Below are positions 31,738-36,765 of a stretch of 36,765 bases of DNA, piece after piece. Made by a program: the position numbers and the translations under genes. Origin of the DNA: Nitrospirota bacterium. GTDB taxonomy: Bacteria > Nitrospirota > JACRHL01. How positions within the stretch are numbered: position 1 is the stretch's first letter; the number at the start of each line of letters is the position of its first letter. Under the pieces are notes generated by a model. It was not told the DNA's origin. It was given only the letters and a program-made list of their open reading frames with translations, and did no database searches. The stretch spans positions 1-36,765 of the forward strand of contig JAOUFN010000023.1 in the NCBI GenBank assembly GCA_029858285.1. Direction: 5' to 3'.

Positions 31738-32341
31738 GGCCTCCTCCCTGGGTCCACATGATTTGGTTCAGGTTGCGGTCGTACACCTGCCGGGGGCGGT
31801 TTTTGCCCTGCTGGATGACCGGCGCCAAGGGGCCGGTGTTGCGCACAAATCGCCACGTGGCGGGGTGCGCTATGCGCGACTTTTCTGCCAGGGCCAGATA
31901 CCCGGCCAGGGCGAGATAGCGCAAATAGCCGCGCGTGTTGGCCTCCGATATCGTCACGGTGGGGGTGCATGACGTGATAGCCAGCTCCCTGACCGTGAAA
32001 AACTTGAGCACCCGCATGGCATTCCAAAGGTGCGTGTTTTTGATGCCGCTCTGGTACTTGTCCATGGGCGCCGTCCGCACCTGACGGATCACGCGGTAAC
32101 GCCCCGCCGTCCATCCCCCGCGCGGGAGTGGACGCTGCGGATCAATCACCTCGACATATCCCTCCTGGACGAGCTTCCGCAGGTATCTCTTGGCAATTTG
32201 GGCCGTCACCGTGGCCGGTAGGTCTTTCAAGCCGAACTCGACGAGCTTCAGCGCAGCCGCCCAGATGGCATCCCGCCCCCGGCGCGCAGCGACGATCTCG
32301 GACGTCACGCGCCCCTGGGCCCCTTCCTGGGGGGGGCACAT
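31730..32341 (-). CDS. Early winged-helix-like protein
   Basis: The 203-aa protein has a winged-helix look (IWAAALKLVEFGLKDLPATV, TAQIAKRYLRKLVQEGYVEV, about 25-65) and a second similar region (HLWNAMRVLKFFTVRELAIT, RGYLRYLALAGYLALAEKS). It follows MuB directly. The ATG at 32341 is given; a GTG at 32308 is an alternative. Two tandem winged helices suggest a DNA-binding regulator. Confidence 0.75.
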   Translation of the reverse strand: MCPPQEGAQGRVTSEIVAARRGRDAIWAAALKLVEFGLKDLPATVTAQIAKRYLRKLVQEGYVEVIDPQRPLPRGGWTAGRYRVIRQVRTAPMDKYQSGIKNTHLWNAMRVLKFFTVRELAITSCTPTVTISEANTRGYLRYLALAGYLALAEKSRIAHPATWRFVRNTGPLAPVIQQGKNRPRQVYDRNLNQIMWTQGGGHG

Positions 32342-32342
32342 A

Positions 32343-33071
32343 TCAGCCCACCCGGCGCTTGGGGGCTTCGCCGGTGTACAGGGGGGTGTCGCCCCAGGTC
32401 GCCAGCGACATCTCCATGGCGCCCAGCGTGCGGGCGCGTTCCAGCACCAGGTCGAGGTTCACGCAGATCCGGCGCACCGACCCGCGCGCGGCATCAACGA
32501 TGTGTTGCAGCAGGTCGTCGGCCACCTGGATGCGGCGGCAATACAACTCGCGCAGATGCCGCCCATCCTCCAGATCGGCGGGCTGGGCCGGATAAAACGC
32601 CAGCACGCGCCCATGGACGCGCTCCCACTGGCGCAATTTGTCAGGCAGGCGCTCCTCGCCGATGAGCAACACCGCCGCACCGGAGGCGTCGTGCAGATCC
32701 CGCACAATCTCCACGGCGCGCTTGTCCACCATGTGGTCCATTTCGTCCACAATCAGCGGTCGGCCCGTCCGGGCGAGCTCCCCCGCCACCTGCTCGGCGA
32801 TTTCGTCCATCGTGCGCGCCGGAGTCAGGTTCAACTCCGTGGCGATGGCGATCAGCAAACTTTTGCGCGTGGTGGTGGAGCGGCAGGCCACATAGACCGC
32901 GCTCATTTCATTCATACAGTAGGCTGCCGCCGTGGATTTACCCCAGCCACTCGGGCCGTACAGGACCACCAGCCCCGGCAGGTGTGCCGCCCGCTGGGTT
33001 GCCCGCTCGATGGCCTCGATTGCTATGGCCACGTTTTTCAGCGTGGCGACCGTTCCCGTGTTTCCGTTCAT
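32343..33071 (-). CDS. B: MuB-like transposition ATPase (AAA+)
   Basis: The 242-aa protein selects target DNA and activates the transposase. Walker A GPSGWGKST is at 39-47 and Walker B PLIVDEMDH at 105-113. It lacks the N-terminal helix-turn-helix region of Mu B (312 aa), so it is a compact MuB/TniB-like form. The ATG at 33071 overlaps the transposase stop codon (ATGA). Confidence 0.92.
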   Translation of the reverse strand: MNGNTGTVATLKNVAIAIEAIERATQRAAHLPGLVVLYGPSGWGKSTAAAYCMNEMSAVYVACRSTTTRKSLLIAIATELNLTPARTMDEIAEQVAGELARTGRPLIVDEMDHMVDKRAVEIVRDLHDASGAAVLLIGEERLPDKLRQWERVHGRVLAFYPAQPADLEDGRHLRELYCRRIQVADDLLQHIVDAARGSVRRICVNLDLVLERARTLGAMEMSLATWGDTPLYTGEAPKRRVG

Positions 33072-35200
33072 GATGCCTCTCCCAAGCGTTTGAACGATTG
33101 ATGAATGCGCCGCTGGGCGCGGTATTCCGCTGATTGCACGTAGCTCGCATGGAATGCCAGTTCCTGCTGTGTCACCTCCTGGTTGTTGCGGATGGATTGA
33201 TCGAGTGAGTGCCAACGTTTGTAGCGCTCAAGTGGGGTTTCCGGTGGCGCCGGTTTCGGCGTGTGGAAACGATCCAGAAACTCGCGATGTTTGCGCTGTT
33301 CGGCGGGCGTGGGTGGTGCTGCAACGGGTGCATCGCCAGAGCGTGCCGCATCGGCGGCGGCATTGAGGCCCTCCGATTGGTGCGGCAGGGACGGGGCCGG
33401 GAACGCCACCAGACGGCTGTTGACAAGCCGCTGCGATTCCAGGATTTCGCCCACGATCTCGCGCGTGCCCACCTTGCGCGCGGCGCGTTTCAGCTCCGCC
33501 TTGGCGGCCTGCACGTGGGCCGTTTGTCGGGCGCGCGCCGCAATGGCCACCTCGCGCCGGGATACCCCGGTGATCTCCGGGCATTCGGCGATGCAAACAA
33601 ACCCGCCATCCTCGGCAAACACATGGATGCGGCCGATATCCTCCGGGTCGTAAAGGCAGCGCACCCGGTCGCCCACGTACAAACCCAGCTCGCTGTGGAT
33701 GTACCTCTGACCCTCGATGCGCAGGCCCTTTTTGGTGACCACCCGCCACCCCCCCTCGCCGGGGGCCTCGGCCAGCAGGATATCCAGGGCGCGCTCGTCG
33801 GTGATGCGGCGCACGGGCTGCCGCCACTCGGCGGCGGCCTGAAAGGGGGTGCGGCCATTCAGCCCGGTGTGCTCCCGTTGGTGATACACATCGGTCACCC
33901 AGCGGTCACAGTAGGTCTGCAACGCGGCGGCGGACATGTGCAGTTCCACGGCGGCGTCCCGCTGGAATAGCCGCTCCGCAAATGACTGTCGCGCCCTGAT
34001 GGTCTCACGCTCGGCCACGTTGTGACCGATAAAACCCACCGCTAATTCCAGCAAATCGTGTGAAAATGTGTGGAAAAACCGCTCGATATGGGGCTTTTCC
34101 CAGGCAGCGAACGGGGCACACAACCTGTGCTCGACCGCGAGCATCGAAAATACGCGCGTAACGTGATGGCTGGTATAATCGGCGCCATTGTCGGTTTTGG
34201 CCACCTCCGGCACGCCCCAATCCAGCAGCGCCCGGCGCATCAGTGTCGCGATGCCCACGGCGCGGGAGGTTTTCGATACCAGCAGGTGCGCGCGGCGGGT
34301 AAACACGTCTATTACGCCGATGATGCTGTGGCGCCCATCGGTCAGCATCACGTCCGCCGGGGTGCTATCAAGCTCCCACAGTTGATTCAGGCGGGCCACA
34401 TCCTCCGACCGCGACCCGAACGCCACCATGTGGTTGTTTTTCCACCCGTCCGGGTTGGTGACGGCGGCATACACCTGACGATTGGCCTGTTTCCAGGCGT
34501 CCATCCACCGCTCCAGCGACCGTCTGGATGGCAGGTCTGCCTCCGGCATCCGGGCGCGGGCGGCGGACAAAATGTGCCCCGCGTGCGCGTGGGGGTGCTC
34601 CACCAGCATGGCGATCACCAGCCCCATCAGTTCCGGTCTGGCATCCACCAGACTCTGGCCCCGGCGGTTGCCGTAGGCCCCGGCCAGCCGGGCGGGGCCA
34701 TGCGTGCGCTGGATATTTTGCCAGCGGTAGAGGGCCGCCGGACTGATCGCATGGACCGCCTGACGCACCTCGGGTGCGACATCAATTTTTCCCTCGTTGT
34801 AGAGGCCGCAAAAGACCGCCCACGCCTGGGTGCGGGAGAGGGACGACGCCCGCGCGTACTCATTGGCCGCCGTAAAAACCGCCAGCTTGGCGTGGGCGCG
34901 GTTGGCGGCGGACGTCCGCAGGCGGGGCGGAGCGCCTGCCACGGCCTGCTGCGTGGGTTGCCCGGCGGCGGGGATTTCCGCACCATCCTCGGTGGCGCCC
35001 GCGCGCATCGCCGCGTACACCAGGTGTTCGCGGGTCTCAGGGGGCAAAAAGCAAAATGCGAACTCCCGGCCACCGCCCCGCCCTTGCCTGGTGCGGGAGG
35101 ACCATCTTTCCCATCGCGCGAGGCGGTTGATAGACCGCTTTGTGCCCGGCATCCCCGGTAGCCCGACTAGTTCGGCGGCGCTAAACCACAATTGGGTCAC
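33068..35200 (-). CDS. A: MuA-like DDE transposase
   Basis: The 710-aa transposase carries out integration and replicative transposition by binding the end sites. The N-terminus (FSAAELVGLPGMPGTKRSIN) is the Mu-type DNA-binding domain. The catalytic triad is D278 (LWELDSTPADV), D337 (AKTDNGADYTS) and E373 (WEKPHIERFF), a D,D-35-E spacing shorter than in MuA (D269, D336, E392). The C-terminal 200 residues include the beta-barrel and the region that contacts MuB. Length is near that of MuA (663 aa). Confidence 0.95.
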   Translation of the reverse strand: MTQLWFSAAELVGLPGMPGTKRSINRLARWERWSSRTRQGRGGGREFAFCFLPPETREHLVYAAMRAGATEDGAEIPAAGQPTQQAVAGAPPRLRTSAANRAHAKLAVFTAANEYARASSLSRTQAWAVFCGLYNEGKIDVAPEVRQAVHAISPAALYRWQNIQRTHGPARLAGAYGNRRGQSLVDARPELMGLVIAMLVEHPHAHAGHILSAARARMPEADLPSRRSLERWMDAWKQANRQVYAAVTNPDGWKNNHMVAFGSRSEDVARLNQLWELDSTPADVMLTDGRHSIIGVIDVFTRRAHLLVSKTSRAVGIATLMRRALLDWGVPEVAKTDNGADYTSHHVTRVFSMLAVEHRLCAPFAAWEKPHIERFFHTFSHDLLELAVGFIGHNVAERETIRARQSFAERLFQRDAAVELHMSAAALQTYCDRWVTDVYHQREHTGLNGRTPFQAAAEWRQPVRRITDERALDILLAEAPGEGGWRVVTKKGLRIEGQRYIHSELGLYVGDRVRCLYDPEDIGRIHVFAEDGGFVCIAECPEITGVSRREVAIAARARQTAHVQAAKAELKRAARKVGTREIVGEILESQRLVNSRLVAFPAPSLPHQSEGLNAAADAARSGDAPVAAPPTPAEQRKHREFLDRFHTPKPAPPETPLERYKRWHSLDQSIRNNQEVTQQELAFHASYVQSAEYRAQRRIHQSFKRLGEAS

Positions 35201-35484
35201 AACCCACCCTGATTTGTTTTGGCCTTGCCGCGTGAGTTACGCTTACCGCGATTTACATATCGCTCAGGCCAGATCGTTTCGGGGGTCACACCGATGGCCT
35301 GTGCAAGCAATCGTTGCGCCTTTGGAGTACGGTAACGGCGCGCCCTGGTCAGGGCGGGATGCGTGATGCCATTGGCGCGGGCCAAGGCCCTGATTGTCAG
35401 GCCGCGCAGACCGAGTTGGTATTTGACCCACTCCCATGTGCGGAGCGGATCAGTGGGGATGCCTTGTTCCATGGTTGTGTCCAT
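35197..35484 (-). CDS. ner: Ner-like early regulator
   Basis: The protein (about 95 aa from the ATG at 35484; ATG 35472 is an alternative) has a lambda-repressor-like HTH, TIRALARANGITHPALTRAR, and ends the domain with the Ner signature IGVTPETIWPERY. Ner damps early and repressor transcription. Upstream in-frame starts fall inside the predicted promoter, so they are unlikely. No ribosome site is evident, suggesting leaderless or weak translation. It overlaps the transposase start by 4 bp. Confidence 0.88.
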   Translation of the reverse strand: MDTTMEQGIPTDPLRTWEWVKYQLGLRGLTIRALARANGITHPALTRARRYRTPKAQRLLAQAIGVTPETIWPERYVNRGKRNSRGKAKTNQGGL

Positions 35485-35493
35485 GGGAATGAA

Positions 35494-35522
35494 CATTAAT
35501 CGGACCAAGTCCTAGGTGTCAA
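35494..35522 (-). promoter_or_regulatory. Early promoter Pe for ner-A-B
   Basis: A perfect -35, TTGACA, reads on the minus strand at 35522-35517. A 17-base spacer is followed by TTAATG at 35499-35494 as -10. The -35 lies in the loop of the operator inverted repeat and both arms overlap promoter elements, which fits repression by the S24 repressor. Confidence 0.75.
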
Positions 35523-35538
35523 GGACTTGGTCCGATTA
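35497..35538. promoter_or_regulatory. Operator: perfect 17-bp inverted repeat
   Basis: TAATCGGACCAAGTCCT (35497-35513) and its exact inverse (35522-35538) are separated by 8 bp. The repeat lies between the divergent repressor and ner genes and covers the early promoter. It is the obvious binding site for the phage repressor or Ner. Confidence 0.85.
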
Positions 35539-35557
35539 TCTGGATTATTTCTTTGTA

Positions 35558-36331
35558 ATGCCAAAAAAACCATCAGATAGCGCCATTAATCCCCAATTTG
35601 CGGAACGGCTGCGGGCGATCGTGGGAACCATGAGCAACGTGGCGTTTGCCCGTCTGGCGAGCGTGTCAGAAAAAATGATCCGAAAATATCTTGCCGGAGA
35701 GAGTAAACCGGGGCTGGAAGCACTGTTGGGGCTGGCATATGCCGGTGGTGTGGAGGCTCAATGGCTGGCCACCGGCGAGGGACCAAAGGAGTTACAGCGG
35801 CCCCCCCGGCAGCCGTTGAGCTTGGCCACACTGAAAGACACCACGTTTGCTGGAGCACTGGACGCATCCATCCGCATCAGCGATCAGGGGCCACCCGAAG
35901 TAATCTGGATTGGGTCTGGCGAGGTGGTGGAAATCCCCGAGTACGGCGTGACCGCCAGCATGGGGCCGGGTGCCGAAAACCATATCGAGGAGGTCGTGGG
36001 CCACTGGGCGCTGCCACCCCGCTACCTGCGCGAGTTGGGCGTGGCCCCGGCGGATGCGTGTGTGATCTCGGCGCGCGGGGATTCGATGGCGGGCACCATC
36101 CACGACGGCGACCGCCTGCTGGTGGACCTCTCCCGGCGCGAGATCGGCGAGGGCATCTACATCATGCGGATCGGCGATACCCTTCTCGCCAAGCGCTTGC
36201 AGCGCAAGGCCGACGGATCAGTGATGATCCGGGGCGACAACCCCGCCTATGGGCAGGAAATAGTGCCCGCCACCGACACCGAAAACCTGATCATCCTTGG
36301 CCGTGTCGTGGCCCGCCTCGGTCGAGTATAG
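35558..36331 (+). CDS. Phage repressor with HTH and S24 peptidase domains
   Basis: The 257-aa protein has an N-terminal HTH (about 24-45, TMSNVAFARLASVSEKMIRK) and a C-terminal LexA-type domain with catalytic S176 (ARGDSMAGTI) and K212 (LLAKRLQ). An Ala-Gly pair at 98-99 in the linker could be a self-cleavage site. It keeps the prophage silent and may respond to DNA damage, unlike the Mu c repressor. The ATG at 35558 is preferred; a GTG at 35516 lies inside the operator. No ribosome site is evident. Confidence 0.92.
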   Translation: MPKKPSDSAINPQFAERLRAIVGTMSNVAFARLASVSEKMIRKYLAGESKPGLEALLGLAYAGGVEAQWLATGEGPKELQRPPRQPLSLATLKDTTFAGALDASIRISDQGPPEVIWIGSGEVVEIPEYGVTASMGPGAENHIEEVVGHWALPPRYLRELGVAPADACVISARGDSMAGTIHDGDRLLVDLSRREIGEGIYIMRIGDTLLAKRLQRKADGSVMIRGDNPAYGQEIVPATDTENLIILGRVVARLGRV

Positions 36332-36593
36332 ACGACCAGACTCGTTTCCGGCCCGGTTTTTGCTGTTCTGTCCATTTTACCAAAAAAATCATCAAGTTAA
36401 GTGATTTTCACGAACTGGGACGAACTGGGACGAACTGGGACAAACTCGGGCGTTTTCGGCAGTTTGGCGCCCGAGTTCCAGATTACACCAGCATGGTTTT
36501 GGACTGGACACACGACCTCGATATGGCTACGCTCCCCGCCACTGGCGCGGGTTTGGCGGCATTTGCACTATGTGCCGCACGGCTCTGTCGGTC
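36332..36593. other. Region between repressor and left-end sites, with 10-bp repeats
   Basis: No gene is seen. Three exact copies of cgaactggga (36411-36440) and a degenerate fourth (36441-36450) lie in tandem. An inverted repeat AACTCGGGCG/CGCCCGAGTT (36443-36452, 36468-36477) overlaps the fourth unit. A short CCGGcCCGG followed by TTTTT just after the repressor stop might act as a weak terminator. Confidence 0.6.
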
Positions 36594-36612
36594 ACTATCA
36601 ATCCATGTGTCG
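36594..36612 (-). repeat. Transposase end-binding site L2 (phage left end)
   Basis: On the minus strand this is an exact copy of the R1/R2 site (CGACACATGGATTGATAGT). It lies 125 bp inside L1. Mu L1 and L2 are similarly separated by about 100 bp. Confidence 0.8.
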
Positions 36613-36718
36613 TAGTGGGACACTCATTTTCCCGTTTTTCCCCATGCCCATCCCCAGCATCCCCTTTAACCACGCCAATTTCCCACCATTCCCCGCTATT
36701 CCCCGCTATTTCCCGCCC
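36613..36718. other. Spacer between L2 and L1 with helically phased A/T tracts
   Basis: A pyrimidine-rich spacer in which A/T clusters (catttt, ttttt, ttta, aatt, catt, tatt, tatt) recur about every 10 bp, ending with two exact ccccgctatt units (36691-36710). Such phasing favours intrinsic curvature. In Mu the L1-L2 spacer must be sharply bent by HU. Confidence 0.6.
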
Positions 36719-36737
36719 ACTATCAATCCATCTGTCA
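36719..36737 (-). repeat. Transposase end-binding site L1
   Basis: On the minus strand it reads TGACAGATGGATTGATAGT, 17 of 19 identical to the other end sites, and lies seven bases inside the terminal ACA at 36744, as R1 lies seven inside the TGT. Confidence 0.8.
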
Positions 36738-36765
36738 CGTCACACGCCGCCAGTGGAGGTGTCGT

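Larger units (their letters stand above)
24..36744. mobile_element. Mu-like transposable phage (prophage), complete end to end
   Basis: The element runs from a TGT at 24 to an ACA ending at 36744. Each end has a 19-bp site in inverted orientation: CGACACATGGATTGATAGT at 31-49 and TGACAGATGGATTGATAGT on the minus strand at 36737-36719. Between the TGT and the site there are four or five variable bases on each side. Gene content and order (repressor, ner, A, B, early genes, Mor, lysis, head, tail, modification) follow phage Mu, and the inferred length, about 36.7 kb, matches Mu closely. Flanking bases are gccgg (19-23) and cgccg (36745-36749), so no exact 5-bp duplication is visible; a shared GCCG is offset by one base. 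The termini are therefore inferred from symmetry and the TG/CA rule. Confidence 0.9.

Noticed and set aside
19-36749. GCCG as a target-site duplication
   Set aside because: It is only four bases, offset by one base between the two ends, and expected by chance in GC-rich DNA.

Overview
The window holds one essentially complete Mu-like transposable phage (prophage, Caudoviricetes, contractile tail), about 36.7 kb and GC-rich. It is inverted relative to the window: the immunity/transposition end lies on the right and the tail-fibre/modification end on the left. The termini can be placed from sequence. A TGT...ACA element spanning about 24..36744 carries matching end sites: two 19-bp sites 22 bp apart at the left (31-49, 53-71) and inverted copies at 36719-36737 and 36594-36612. 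The host is probably a high-GC Gram-negative bacterium (Mu-type amidase/holin lysis, Mu-family genes throughout); I cannot name it. Only about 20 bp of flanking DNA is present on each side and no clean 5-bp target duplication is visible.

Right to left, in phage order. (1) 35.2-36.7 kb: phage left end with transposase sites, a LexA/S24-type repressor on the + strand, a 17-bp inverted-repeat operator, and a divergent Ner-like regulator. (2) 32.3-35.2 kb: MuA-like DDE transposase and MuB-like ATPase. (3) 27.2-32.3 kb: an early operon of very small, overlapping genes: winged-helix/HTH proteins, several Cys-rich zinc-binding proteins, two tiny membrane proteins, Gam, a DUF4258 protein and GemA/gp16, ending in the Mor activator. 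(4) 26.47-26.77 kb: a 300-bp non-coding segment with strong inverted repeats. (5) 24.7-26.5 kb: lysis genes (amidase, holin), a Cys-rich membrane protein and DUF2730. (6) 14.0-24.7 kb: packaging and head genes (gp26, gp27, a LamG-like adhesin insertion, terminase, portal, gpF, protease/scaffold, cement, capsid, gp35, gp36, gpG). (7) 1.5-13.6 kb: tail genes (gp37, gp38, sheath, tube, chaperone with a -1 frameshift, tape measure, gp43-gp48, repeat-rich fibre). (8) 0.5-1.3 kb: a Dam-type adenine methylase in the place where Mu carries mom.

The late genes are almost all on the minus strand and coupled by ATGA/GTGA/TGATG overlaps. The clearest departures from a standard Mu backbone are a lone + strand secreted 'moron' with its own promoter (8761-9087), a signal-peptide-bearing thermonuclease inside the baseplate operon (5129-5554), a LamG-like adhesin upstream of the terminase, an Ogr-like zinc-finger gene between gp43 and gp44, a seven- to eight-copy propeller fibre, helically phased A/T tracts between the two left-end transposase sites, and a cluster of Cys-rich mini-proteins in the early operon. 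No wholly new defence system, CRISPR array, tRNA or rRNA is seen.
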